A stretch of DNA of 64,000 nt, taken from Calothrix sp. 336/3 (lineage in GTDB: Bacteria; Cyanobacteriota; Cyanobacteriia; Cyanobacteriales; Nostocaceae). Below are positions 1 through 7,678 of the stretch, piece after piece. Below the pieces are notes generated by a model. The model ran no database searches and was not told the origin of the DNA. It saw nothing but the letters and a program-made list of their open reading frames with translations. The translations under genes and the position numbers were made by a program. Location: contig NZ_CP011382.1 in assembly GCF_000734895.2 (NCBI RefSeq), positions 2,706,700 through 2,770,699 of the forward strand. Reading direction: 5' to 3'. The stretch's first letter is position 1, and every line of letters starts with the position of its first letter.

Positions 1-435
1 GTTTTATGGCAAGGCAGTTGTATTGTCCATGAAACTTTCTCGGAAAAGAAACTGGTGCAATTACAAATACATCATCCCCAAGCAGAAATCATTGCCCATC
101 CAGAGTGTGAAGAATCTATTTTGCGTCATGCCGATTATATTGGTTCTACCGCAGCTTTGCTGAAATATTGTCAACAAAGTCATAGCAGTACATTTATTGT
201 GGCAACAGAACCAGGCATAATTCATCAAATGCAAAAAGCCGCAGCAGGAAAACAGTTTATTCCAGCCCCTCCAACAAATAATTGTAATTGCAATGAATGT
301 CCGTTTATGCGCTTGAATACTTTGGAAAAGTTATATTTATCAATGAAAAATTGTGCGCCAGAAATTCAAATGGATGAGGAGATAAGAGTCGCGGCTTTAC
401 GTCCTATTCAAAGAATGCTGGAGATGAGCGTTTAG
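1..435 (+). CDS. nadA: Quinolinate synthase NadA, C-terminal part (cut by window start)
   Basis: This is the 3' end of quinolinate synthase, the [4Fe-4S] enzyme that condenses iminoaspartate with dihydroxyacetone phosphate in de novo NAD synthesis. The reading frame is open from base 1, so the gene starts outside the window. Visible family features are the WQGSC segment at the very start, the HPEC stretch, the GSTAALL segment and the C-terminal [10 protein letters not shown] motif, whose cysteines supply cluster ligands. The protein ends at ALRPIQRML, as is usual for the family. nadC, the next enzyme of the pathway, lies 1.7 kb downstream on the same strand, separated by an opposing gene. Confidence 0.93.
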   Translation, partial: VLWQGSCIVHETFSEKKLVQLQIHHPQAEIIAHPECEESILRHADYIGSTAALLKYCQQSHSSTFIVATEPGIIHQMQKAAAGKQFIPAPPTNNCNCNECPFMRLNTLEKLYLSMKNCAPEIQMDEEIRVAALRPIQRMLEMSV

Positions 436-586
436 CTAGGAAGTAGTTGTTTTTAAACTAGATTTAGGATATTAGTTACTGCAACTGAGGAATGAAGGAA
501 AGAAGTAATTTTATCAATTAGCTCATGGAAGCAAACTTATCTATTAAGGTGAGATGGGAAGATAAGAAATGCTTCTCTCTAAAAAA

Positions 587-1534
587 TCAATTAAAGGTTT
601 TAGAATTATTCTTCTCTGCTTCCTTCTGTGCTGCTTGACTATATTGCTTGTACAGCTTAGTACGGATCATCGCTTCTTGATAGCGACTATAACTTTGTGG
701 GACTTGAGACATTAAATCAGAAGCTCTTTGCCACCTTGCTGCCACGTCTAGCCACTGGGCTGATGTTTTTGCCTTTTTACCCATAGAATCTGCTTGGTTG
801 GCGCTGCGTACCGCAGCCAGGAATGTTTCTTCTTCCTTTTGTTTCAGTAAATAAGGCTTATTTTCAGGTGTTTTGGATTCATCAATTTTTTTATCTCCTA
901 AAATCACTGTATTTAATGATTTTTCTGAGGTAAATTGCTTATTTTGATGATTTTGCAAGAGATATATAGCACCAACTATCCCCAAGGAGAACACACCTAC
1001 ACTCAGGAACCATAGTAAAAATGGCGATCGCTGAGTTTTAGTACTCACACCCCATCGTTTTTGAGGATATTGCTGAGTGTTCACTATTACCTTAGAAGCA
1101 GAAGGTTTTGAACGAAAATGTATTTTATCTGATTCTGCTTTATGGTCGCTGAAATCATTTACTAGTAAGTGCAAAACATTCTGTTTTGCTAAATTAATTT
1201 CCTCTGACCACAATAATTGATTTTCCGAGTTTCGATTAATTTCCTCCAACCAAAGTAATTGTTCTTCTCGAACAATACGACTATTGATATTCACTTTATG
1301 AATATTACGAGGTGCAATCGTTTCTAAAATTTCTTTGACTTTACCAACCAAACTTGATTGTTCTAGTTTATCTGGTGTTTGAGCTTCACATAGTAACTGT
1401 AATATACCATCATCAAACATTGCACGAGTTCTAACTCCAGAACTCGCTAACTTTTCATTTAATACTTGAATTATCGCGGCAACACTACCCTGGTGTGCTT
1501 GCCAAGCAATATCATTGATTCGGTCTAGCATCAT
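587..1534 (-). CDS. Cyanobacterial single-pass membrane protein of unknown function
   Basis: A 315-residue protein that I cannot assign to a characterised function. The N-terminal 85 residues (LDRINDIAWQAHQGSVAAII) look like a small soluble domain. Residues 90-120 hold a near-tandem duplication of the motif NQLLWxEEIN. One clear membrane segment lies at about 171-193, followed by a charged region and a helical C-terminus rich in Ala, Gln and Lys (about 235-315). The layout suggests a cytoplasmic N-domain and an extracytoplasmic helical tail. It is transcribed against nadA and nadC. Translation could also begin at the second Met (1531). Confidence 0.75.
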   Translation of the reverse strand: MMLDRINDIAWQAHQGSVAAIIQVLNEKLASSGVRTRAMFDDGILQLLCEAQTPDKLEQSSLVGKVKEILETIAPRNIHKVNINSRIVREEQLLWLEEINRNSENQLLWSEEINLAKQNVLHLLVNDFSDHKAESDKIHFRSKPSASKVIVNTQQYPQKRWGVSTKTQRSPFLLWFLSVGVFSLGIVGAIYLLQNHQNKQFTSEKSLNTVILGDKKIDESKTPENKPYLLKQKEEETFLAAVRSANQADSMGKKAKTSAQWLDVAARWQRASDLMSQVPQSYSRYQEAMIRTKLYKQYSQAAQKEAEKNNSKTFN

Positions 1535-1730
1535 GTGGGATTTGGCGATCGCTTTTTTAGTTAAGTATATTTATACAAAGTATAAACTAGCCAATGCTTT
1601 GTGTTTTATAAAACATCAGCATACAAATAAATTGTATGAGTAAATCTACTATCCCGCCATATTGAATCCAAAACCTCAACTACATTCATCAAGGTTTGCA
1701 GTTGAATAAAAAAATTTAAACAACAAATAG

Positions 1731-1766
1731 CAAAAATCCCCTTCAGAAAACTAAAGGAGATTTTTG
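1731..1766. terminator. Hairpin with T-run
   Basis: Arms 1731-1743 and 1754-1766 pair as AAAAATCCCCTT with AAGGAGATTTTT, with one G-T type mismatch and a 10-base loop. Both flanks are A/T runs, so it could act in either direction. No recognised gene ends here, so its transcript is unknown. Confidence 0.5.
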
Positions 1767-2106
1767 TGGCTTTATGGAATTTTTTATTTAAAAAGCTTGT
1801 ATGGAAAGGGTTTCGGCTGTTGAAGGATTTTGATTTTGTCTATCCCTATGATTACAAGAGTCAAAAATCTCAGGATTTGCTGAGGCTGAAAGGGTGTTTG
1901 GAGGTTGAGAATCTTTTTACTTATGGATGTTTGTAGAGCGATCGCCTCATTTATGCCCTAGATGTAATGTGAAGAGATTATCTCAACAGGAATTTGACTC
2001 TGGCTATTCTGAAGAATTTCCTACAGTTCCAGTGAACGCTATTTGCAGAGCCCTGCTTTTAGTGGAGAATTGTTCCATATCAGCTGATACTACCTATTTC
2101 CAGCTT
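1766..2106 (+). pseudogene. Unidentified small coding remnant upstream of nadC
   Basis: Two consecutive open stretches in different frames lie here. The first begins with GTG at 1766 and stops at 1936 (56 residues, containing DFVYPYDYKSQKSQDLLRL). The second begins in another frame near 1927 and runs without a stop into nadC; its translation includes an LCPRCNVKRLSQQEF segment with a CxxC pair. Together they read like one small Zn-ribbon-like gene broken by a frameshift near 1930. I do not recognise the family. The nadC frame itself is taken to begin only at 2116. Confidence 0.3.
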
Positions 2107-2115
2107 TCTCTGGTG

Positions 2116-2982
2116 ATGACACTTAATAATTTTGTACTACCTCCGTCTATTTTACTAAACCCTCTACTGCAAAACTGGTTGCAGGAAGATATCGGTAGGG
2201 GCGATCGCACAACCCAATCTCTTATATATACAGATGAAATTGCAGGGGAGGCAGAATGGATCGCCAAAGCTCCTGGAGTAATAGCAGGTTTACCAGTTGC
2301 ATTCAGAGTATTTGAGTTATTAAATCCCGAGATAAGGTGTATATCCCTGATTAATGAGGGTGAAGTCTGTGAAAAAGGGCAAGTCATCGCAAAAATTACA
2401 GGTTCCTTAGCAACCCTACTAACAGGAGAGCGAGTGGCACTGAATTTAGCTATGAGATTAAGTGGAATCGCGACTTTGACTCGTAAATATGTAGATAAAA
2501 TTGCAGATTTACCAACTCAGTTTGTAGATACACGTAAAACTACCCCTGGTTTGAGAATTTTGGAGAAGTATGCAACCCAGGTAGGGGGTGCGATCAACCA
2601 TCGTATGGGTTTGGATGATGCAGTGATGATTAAGGATAATCATATTACTGCTGCTGGAGGGATTACGGAAGCAATATCGAGGGTGCGATCGCGTATCCCT
2701 TACACACTATCAATAGAAGTAGAGACTGAAACTATTGAGCAGGTGCAAGAGGCATTGAAAAATCATGCAGATATTATCATGTTGGATAATATGCCACCTG
2801 ATATGATGCGAGAAGCCGTGGCTTTAATTCGCCAACAGGATAATCGAGTCAAAATAGAAGCTTCAGGTAACGTGAATTTGGAGACAATTAGAGCGGTAGC
2901 AGAGACAGGGGTTAACTATATCTCCAGTAGTGCCCCAGTCACACAGTCGTCTTGGTTAGATTTGAGTATGAAAATTCGCTAA
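2116..2982 (+). CDS. nadC: Nicotinate-nucleotide pyrophosphorylase (carboxylating) NadC
   Basis: Quinolinate phosphoribosyltransferase converts quinolinate and PRPP to nicotinate mononucleotide, CO2 and PPi. The 288-residue protein begins MTLNNFVLPPSILLNPLL, which matches the family N-terminus, and has the usual length. The frame is open a further 63 codons upstream to 1927, but that extension looks unrelated. Motifs seen: EDIGRGDRTT near the start, TRKTTPGLR with catalytic Arg/Lys, HRMGLDDAVMIKDNH in the active site, and VEVET and EASGN near the C-terminus. It is partnered with nadA at the window start. Confidence 0.93.
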   Translation: MTLNNFVLPPSILLNPLLQNWLQEDIGRGDRTTQSLIYTDEIAGEAEWIAKAPGVIAGLPVAFRVFELLNPEIRCISLINEGEVCEKGQVIAKITGSLATLLTGERVALNLAMRLSGIATLTRKYVDKIADLPTQFVDTRKTTPGLRILEKYATQVGGAINHRMGLDDAVMIKDNHITAAGGITEAISRVRSRIPYTLSIEVETETIEQVQEALKNHADIIMLDNMPPDMMREAVALIRQQDNRVKIEASGNVNLETIRAVAETGVNYISSSAPVTQSSWLDLSMKIR

Positions 2983-3080
2983 ACTTCTGAGAAAAGAAGT
3001 ACAGAGATTAAAGTATGGAGGTGAGTTGGATAATATTGTTACTGTTTAGTAATGTTGTCAAGTAAATTTTCCGCTATTCA

Positions 3081-3127
3081 AGTGGGTGACCTGGGACTCG
3101 AACCCAGAACCAGCGGATTAAGAGTCC
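3081..3127 (-). repeat. attL: displaced 3' part of tRNA-Lys
   Basis: A 47-bp sequence identical to 21419-21465 except at one base (G at 3113 versus A at 21451). It covers the 3' end of tRNA-Lys up to the anticodon loop and then diverges, so it is not a tRNA gene by itself. This is the footprint of tyrosine-recombinase integration into a tRNA gene, with the host's original 3' end displaced to the left edge. Confidence 0.9.
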
Positions 3128-3290
3128 TGAGGACATTTTTTTAAAACGCATGAAGGACGAATCATCTAGGGTTTTTTGTTTTTCTCTTGCCTAGTTTTTG
3201 ATTAAAAAGAATATTTCCATTGATGAAATCTAAGCAAGAAGAGTCACTTTTTATACTGCCAATTAAAAAATAATTGTCCCTATAGCAACT

Positions 3291-3581
3291 TTAAAATTCT
3301 TTCCTCTCAGAAGACTCTCGCCATCTAACCCAGTGGTGAAATTCATTAAAAATTTGCCATTCCTTTGACCTCATAAAGGCATAAAATCCCCTGTCAGACT
3401 TCGGAACCGCCTTTATCCGTTTGGTTTCTATAAACTCATCAATATATTGCTTGGTGCTTGGAAGGGTGTCGCAGTCAATAGCTCTGGCATACCTGATAAC
3501 TCGTTTAGCCAAAATTCTAGGGACACGGATAGGAACCGTTATCCCGTTATTCCATTTGTTGTGAATATCCTCAAATTCCAT
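3291..3581 (-). CDS. Element-borne small protein, unknown function
   Basis: A 96-residue basic, Trp-rich protein (MEFEDIHNKWNNG; end VRWRESSERKEF) that I do not recognise. ATG at 3581 is preceded by a GGGG run at a suitable distance. It lies alone beyond the terminator that ends the leftward gene string, next to the attL edge, and probably has its own promoter in 3582-3680. Such edge positions often hold accessory cargo genes, but nothing in the sequence reveals a role. Confidence 0.6.
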   Translation of the reverse strand: MEFEDIHNKWNNGITVPIRVPRILAKRVIRYARAIDCDTLPSTKQYIDEFIETKRIKAVPKSDRGFYAFMRSKEWQIFNEFHHWVRWRESSERKEF

Positions 3582-3684
3582 AATTACCCCGGAAAATTAA
3601 ATAAATACGCTACAGAAAATTATTCCATAGCGCGAGTTCGGGGTAATTCAAGGTCATTTGACTTGCTCTCATAGTTTTAACTCA

Positions 3685-3724
3685 ACAAAAAAGCGATCGC
3701 CCTCACTCCATCCAGTGCGATCGC
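3685..3724 (-). terminator. HIP1-paired terminator of the leftward gene string
   Basis: Two GCGATCGC octamers (3693-3700 and 3717-3724) can pair, with an inner CACT/AGTG stem. Read on the minus strand, the hairpin is followed by TTTTTTG, a good intrinsic terminator. It lies about 55 bp past the stop of the M15 peptidase gene. Confidence 0.7.
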
Positions 3725-3778
3725 CCGTCGTTTCAATCTACCTCATCCCGTAGCAATAACGGTTAGCTTATTGTAGCC

Positions 3779-4174
3779 TTAGTACGTCCAACGGCTACGT
3801 GTTCCGCGTAGGTCTATGTGAGTGAATGTGGATGATTTCCCCAAGCCCCCACGATTCCCCCACCATTCGTCCAGCTTGTCATAAATAGCCAGTGGGTTTT
3901 CACCTGGTATAGAAAAATCCACAGCATCACCGAGTATGTGCCGTGAGTGACTCGCCCCACCCACAGCACGATTAATCCTGGGTGGTCTATACCAACTGTG
4001 GATTCTCATAGGTTTATTCCCTAGAAATTCCCGTACTTCTTCCAGTGCCTGAGCAATTTTGATGATGTTCCGTTCTACGTCTAGAGATTCAGGCATCCGT
4101 TCCCCGTTTCTAGTCGCTTCATGCCAGTAAAAATTTCCATCTGGAATGATGGCAGAATTTAAATTAATCCGCAT
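3779..4174 (-). CDS. M15-family peptidoglycan peptidase (endolysin-like)
   Basis: A 131-residue single-domain peptidase of the M15A type, which cleaves peptide bonds in peptidoglycan stems. The zinc-site pattern is visible: SHSRHILGDAVDFSI (His and Asp ligands) and STFTHIDLRG (third ligand His), plus the SWYRPPRINRAVGG substrate segment. There is no signal peptide, as expected if release depends on a holin. Its start overlaps the preceding small membrane protein by 11 bp, forming a two-gene lysis-like cassette. It is the last gene before the terminator. M15 domains also occur in cell-wall maintenance enzymes, but the size and context favour a viral endolysin. Confidence 0.85.
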   Translation of the reverse strand: MRINLNSAIIPDGNFYWHEATRNGERMPESLDVERNIIKIAQALEEVREFLGNKPMRIHSWYRPPRINRAVGGASHSRHILGDAVDFSIPGENPLAIYDKLDEWWGNRGGLGKSSTFTHIDLRGTRSRWTY

Positions 4175-4463
4175 TGTTTGATTCTCCTAACATTAAATCT
4201 ACTTTTTCTTCTAGGTTTTGTAGCCTGACAACTAAGTATTTAATTGAATATTTATCTGTTTTGGCGCGGGTATCGCATTCGACAATATGTAGCGCCAATT
4301 TGTTTTCTATGACTGTGCAACGTTCCCACAGGTCGTCCCGATTCTTGTCTATAGCTAAATATATCTTGTGTTCAATCTTAGCGAATTGATAGACAATTCC
4401 TATGAAGGTTACTACCCCTAAGAAAAGCTGAAGATATTCAGCAATAATACGTATCTGTGACAT
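4164..4463 (-). CDS. Holin-like single-pass membrane protein
   Basis: A 99-residue protein with one N-terminal hydrophobic segment (about residues 9-28, LQLFLGVVTFIGIVYQFAKI) and a charged, probably coiled-coil C-terminus ending in VRLQNLEEKVDLMLGES. Size, one membrane helix, coiled coil and an 11-bp overlap with an endolysin gene are typical of phage holins or accessory lysis proteins. The sequence itself gives no family hit that I can name, so the role is inferred from architecture and position. Confidence 0.6.
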   Translation of the reverse strand: MSQIRIIAEYLQLFLGVVTFIGIVYQFAKIEHKIYLAIDKNRDDLWERCTVIENKLALHIVECDTRAKTDKYSIKYLVVRLQNLEEKVDLMLGESNNAD

Positions 4464-4492
4464 AATACTAATTGATTAAAGTGCTTAACATT

Positions 4493-4529
4493 ATGGCGCT
4501 AACCCTTCCTGTGTTCGGGTTCGCGCCAT
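4493..4529. terminator. Strong hairpin between LamG and holin-like genes
   Basis: ATGGCGC at 4493-4499 pairs with GCGCCAT at 4523-4529, with an inner AACCC/GGGTT stem and an 11-base loop. The T-rich tail (TTTTAATTTTATT) is on the plus strand, while the flanking genes are on the minus strand. It may end an antisense transcript or act as a processing or attenuation hairpin between structural and lysis genes. Confidence 0.5.
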
Positions 4530-4609
4530 TTTAATTTTATTCCCTCTGTTATGAAGAAATATTGATTAAATTGTATTTTTTCTAATATGTCTAATCAGAG
4601 GATAATTGC

Positions 4610-5329
4610 TTATAAAATTATTCCTTTGTCTGCTAACCATAGACGGGATTGTTTAAAGTTATCTGTTCGTTCGGTGTTACTTAATTCCCTGTTGTAGATT
4701 CTAAATAATGACAAGCAACCATTTAAATACGCCTCACCATTCCAATTAGACCGCCCCAAGAAATTGTTATTCCTTGTAAGGTTGCTTGGTGTTAGTAAAT
4801 TTCCTCTTGCTTGTAGGGAATTATTTATATAAATTTTTCCTGTTCCCGATGAAAAGCTGACACAAATATAAACCCATTCTAATAATTTGGTTGAGAATGG
4901 AGCCACCACAGGACTACTAAATTGACCATTAGCAATAATATCTAGGTGTAGTCTCCCACTCCCATTATTAGATGAACTCAGGAGAACATTCTCGTTAGCT
5001 TGTCCGTTGCCAAAATCAAAAATTCTTGCCCATGCAGCGTAGTCTCGTAAAAATAGGCAAGTCTCGACGGTGAAAGCTCCGGGGAAATAAATCCCAGAGG
5101 GACAAGCAATATAATTATCATCAATAAAATCAACCCCAACATTTAACCAATCAATAGGGGTAACATCTTGAGAATCAATAGCAGAACTATTACCTGATTG
5201 TCCCGTCCTATTATTCCCTGAATAATCGGTAATAGTTGTTTCAGTAAATCTATACTCAAGCTGCAAGCCACTATTTACAATAGTCGGGGTATTTATATTT
5301 TCTGACTTCTGTAAATTACTAATAGGCAT
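4610..5329 (-). CDS. LamG/concanavalin-like lectin domain protein, candidate receptor-binding protein
   Basis: A 239-residue protein that is almost entirely one LamG/concanavalin-A-like jelly-roll domain. The family pattern is clear: LEYRFTETTITDYSGNNRTG at the start, FTVETCLFLRD and WARIFDFG in the middle, WVYICVSFSSGTGKIYINN, and LSLFRIYNRELSNTER near the end. The first residues (MPISNLQKSENINTPT) resemble the start of the upstream 105-residue protein (MPISNPSPTFSNTETV), which suggests a shared anchoring peptide. It starts on the base after the upstream stop codon. Such domains bind glycans, and in viral structural operons they are found in fibres or spikes. No signal peptide is seen. Confidence 0.8.
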   Translation of the reverse strand: MPISNLQKSENINTPTIVNSGLQLEYRFTETTITDYSGNNRTGQSGNSSAIDSQDVTPIDWLNVGVDFIDDNYIACPSGIYFPGAFTVETCLFLRDYAAWARIFDFGNGQANENVLLSSSNNGSGRLHLDIIANGQFSSPVVAPFSTKLLEWVYICVSFSSGTGKIYINNSLQARGNLLTPSNLTRNNNFLGRSNWNGEAYLNGCLSLFRIYNRELSNTERTDNFKQSRLWLADKGIIL

Positions 5330-5647
5330 CTAACTAAATTCCCTAACTTCTATTGATGCCGTTCCCGTTGATAAAATCGCATGGAATGCTCCTGTGTAAA
5401 TAGGTTGTGGCATTTCGTAATAAGCGTCGGGTGCTAGTTTAAACGCATAGTCACTGGTCGTAACAGAATTTGAAAAATCAACATATATCGTTTTGTCACT
5501 GGAATTAAAAAAGGTTAACCCTTTTCTATTACTATTACTTGCTACTAAAACGGATGCTGTTGTTGATAGAGAGTTGCTGATTTGTTGGGCTTGATTTGAT
5601 ACAGTCTCTGTATTAGAAAAAGTTGGGGAAGGATTAGATATAGGCAT
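5330..5647 (-). CDS. Small beta-rich putative virion protein
   Basis: A 105-residue protein. After an N-terminal leader of about 35 residues (MPISNPSPTFSNTET) comes a beta-rich domain containing LTFFNSSDKTIYVDFSN, YEMPQP and YTGAFHAIL, ending in IEVREFS. The same pattern (FNNS, hydrophobic strands, glycine turn, final E-x-S) is seen in the 108-residue protein encoded just upstream, so the two may be tandem paralogues. Similar small domains are common in cyanobacterial phage structural operons, but I cannot name the family. The start overlaps the upstream stop by one base (TAATG). Confidence 0.65.
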   Translation of the reverse strand: MPISNPSPTFSNTETVSNQAQQISNSLSTTASVLVASNSNRKGLTFFNSSDKTIYVDFSNSVTTSDYAFKLAPDAYYEMPQPIYTGAFHAILSTGTASIEVREFS

Positions 5648-5973
5648 TATTCAGAACACTCCACAAACGATAATCTAGAATTTTGTGCAGAGATAACGGA
5701 CACTTTCCCCTTATAAAGATTGATGGAAGTAATCTCAAAACTGCCGTTGGGCTTAAGGACAATCCCCTTATTAATCGCTGCTTTGCTTTTGTCTTCTAAA
5801 ACCAGCGTAATGTCTGATAGAGAATTATTAATAAAAGCCGAGTAAGTGCGCTTTCCATTGCCGTTTAAGACGGTAACAGGGGTATTCTTAGGGATGGCAA
5901 TTTCGTCATTATTGCACTTAATAAAACCAGAGTCGGAAGACTCTGGAAGAATTGCACCAGGGTTATTAATCAT
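5647..5973 (-). CDS. Small beta-rich putative virion protein, possible paralogue of its neighbour
   Basis: A 108-residue beta-rich protein with the segments AIPKNTPVTVLNGNGKRTYS, FINNSLSDITLVLEDKS, LKPNGSFEITSINLYKGKV and a C-terminal FVECSE. Its middle and end align by eye with the downstream 105-residue protein. It has no signal peptide or membrane segment. ATGA overlap with the upstream gene and TAATG overlap with the downstream gene imply translational coupling within the structural string. Confidence 0.65.
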   Translation of the reverse strand: MINNPGAILPESSDSGFIKCNNDEIAIPKNTPVTVLNGNGKRTYSAFINNSLSDITLVLEDKSKAAINKGIVLKPNGSFEITSINLYKGKVSVISAQNSRLSFVECSE

Positions 5974-6311
5974 TCAGTCGGGTCAATCAAATTGTTTACG
6001 AATTGGGCAGTATTTACAGCGACTCGCACCGTAAATTCAAATTCTGGTTGGTCTGGGGTTCCTACTAAATCTTGTGAGCAAAAAGTAATAGGGGGTAAGG
6101 GTGGATTAGCATCCCCTCTGGCATCATTGACCGAGTTTGTAAGGGTTGCCAGAGATTGCATCAATTTAACGATGCCCTCAATCAATGAACTTTCGGTGGT
6201 TAAAGTATCCCCGGTCAATTGGGATAGGTTGAGTTTAAGCTGGTTATTCCCCACAAACTCAACTGCACCAGGTGGTAATTTATCTGCTAGTGCCTGATAG
6301 GTTAAATTCAT
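5970..6311 (-). CDS. Putative structural protein, unknown family
   Basis: A 113-residue protein that starts MNLTYQALADKLPPGAVEF, has a helical middle (LIEGIVKLMQSLATLTNSV) and a beta-like C-terminal half (FEFTVRVAVNTAQFVNNL). I do not recognise it. The middle helix with alternating hydrophobic residues might mediate oligomer formation. It overlaps both neighbours by four bases (ATGA), so its product is probably needed in coordinated amounts with them. Confidence 0.6.
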   Translation of the reverse strand: MNLTYQALADKLPPGAVEFVGNNQLKLNLSQLTGDTLTTESSLIEGIVKLMQSLATLTNSVNDARGDANPPLPPITFCSQDLVGTPDQPEFEFTVRVAVNTAQFVNNLIDPTE

Positions 6312-6817
6312 AAATTATCTATTTTCGCTTCAATTGTTTCTAGTTTTGCTCTAGCTGCTTGGATTAATTCCTCAGTAGTATCAAACTCTTCCCCGCGATA
6401 CTCCCAAATACTAAGAGTCAGGGATTTCAGCCATGCTACAGCATCAAACCTCAATCTAAAGTTGCTCGAATACTTGGGGAAGATAACTAACTGAATTCTG
6501 TTTAATCCAATAATTCGACTATTCCCGTCAATGGCAGTATCAGGGGTTCCGGGTAGCCCTTCAAAAACAACCTCATCACTAATGGGAACGCCGATGATTT
6601 CCTGAGTCAGGTATCCAGCCCGATACCATGAGGGGCGGGCTTCCCTGGAAAACGTGCCTACAAGGAAAATTCTGCTAGTCGGAATCAGTGGAACTTCTAC
6701 CGGGTCAATGTAGGGAATCCTTACGCCGACAGGTTGATCGGGGTTCTGGTTTGTGAGTCTAGCTGAGTAGACCAACTCCCATGACCCCAATTCGGAAGGG
6801 TTAAATGATAAGCTCAT
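6308..6817 (-). CDS. Putative structural protein with beta-rich core and helical tail
   Basis: A 169-residue protein. Residues 1-135 are rich in beta-type segments (WELVYSARLTN, VEVPLIPTSRIFLVGTFS, IQLVIFPKYSSNFRLRFDAVAW). The last 30 residues are helical and charged (TTEELIQAARAKLETIEAKI). A compact beta domain of this size with a helical tail is compatible with a single-jelly-roll capsid or spike subunit, but that is a guess from composition. The gene overlaps its upstream neighbour by 17 bp. Confidence 0.6.
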   Translation of the reverse strand: MSLSFNPSELGSWELVYSARLTNQNPDQPVGVRIPYIDPVEVPLIPTSRIFLVGTFSREARPSWYRAGYLTQEIIGVPISDEVVFEGLPGTPDTAIDGNSRIIGLNRIQLVIFPKYSSNFRLRFDAVAWLKSLTLSIWEYRGEEFDTTEELIQAARAKLETIEAKIDNL

Positions 6818-7025
6818 CGGTCAATGCCCACCCTTCCGCAGCTGTAAAAACATCGGTTCCTAATTCGTGTAAAAAATTCAGGAACCAATCAGCGTCCACT
6901 TCCCCACGGGAAAAAGCATCAGTGGCATTAGCTCGAAGTATCATTAGGTCTACTTCTTCTTCCCATTCCTTTTCCGACTGCCCAGGATACCAGAGACCGG
7001 GAGTAGGAAAGAAAAGATTACTCAC
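6801..7025 (-). CDS. Small acidic protein of the structural string
   Basis: A 74-residue acidic protein (FFPTPGLWYPGQSEKEWEEE; ADWFLNFLHELGTDVFTAAEGW) with no recognised family. It overlaps both neighbours (8 and 17 bp), which supports it as a real gene. The Trp- and Glu-rich make-up suggests a small soluble adaptor. Confidence 0.6.
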   Translation of the reverse strand: MSNLFFPTPGLWYPGQSEKEWEEEVDLMILRANATDAFSRGEVDADWFLNFLHELGTDVFTAAEGWALTDELII

Positions 7026-7560
7026 CGCTACCAGTAATTACAAATTTCTCAGGACTGTACCAAACTCGACCATAAGCCCCACCCAGCTTACTTTTTACCG
7101 AGTTAAAAAGCGTTTTAATTTCGGTGTCCATTGCTGCAACGGATTGGATTGAGAAAGGTGCAGTGTGACTGTACTGGGATTTACTTCCTCTTGTCCCCTT
7201 CCCATAGTGGATGTATGGGCGCTTGCTTCCGACTGCTCGGATTACTTCTGGACTTGCATCAGCAACAGTCGCGTGAGCTTTTGCTGGTTGTGCGCCTCTG
7301 GGTAATGGGTCTTCTGCTGTAGCATCGACTAAATTTAACGCGGTCTGGGTAAAAAATTCTACGGATACCTTGGAAGCCTGAACCCGGTATTTTTTAGCGC
7401 CTTCTCCCGCAGCGATCGCCATGGGTTTGTAAGCAAGAGATAACTTCGGTCTACGCTGTGACGCTGTTCCATCCTCTCTATCAGGGGCTTTATACGCTGC
7501 CCTATTTCTTGCATACTCAAGCTGTTTCTCTAACTCACGTACTGATTTACGTCTTCCCAT
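7018..7560 (-). CDS. Putative structural protein with basic N-terminus
   Basis: A 180-residue protein whose first 50 residues are very basic (MGRRKSVRELEKQLEYARNR), followed by a mixed region (KVSVEFFTQTALNLVDATAE) and a C-terminal YGRVWYSPEKFVITGSGE. I do not recognise the family. The basic N-terminus could contact nucleic acid. It starts a new overlapping gene run after a 118-bp gap, so a promoter may lie in 7561-7678. Confidence 0.6.
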   Translation of the reverse strand: MGRRKSVRELEKQLEYARNRAAYKAPDREDGTASQRRPKLSLAYKPMAIAAGEGAKKYRVQASKVSVEFFTQTALNLVDATAEDPLPRGAQPAKAHATVADASPEVIRAVGSKRPYIHYGKGTRGSKSQYSHTAPFSIQSVAAMDTEIKTLFNSVKSKLGGAYGRVWYSPEKFVITGSGE

Positions 7561-7678
7561 AATCGTTTCTTCTATACTTAGCCTTCATCCCCTTTTATAG
7601 CAGGTGTTTCACCAATTTTTGCTGGCGAATGAGTTAACTAGTCCGGTAAATGTTTGTACAACCTATCAGTAGTTACAC

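Noticed and set aside
1927..2115. N-terminal extension of NadC
   Set aside because: The extra 63 residues do not resemble the family; the family N-terminus begins at the Met at 2116.
3081..3127. A second tRNA-Lys gene
   Set aside because: Only the 3' part is present; the D arm and 5' acceptor strand are missing, so it is the att footprint.
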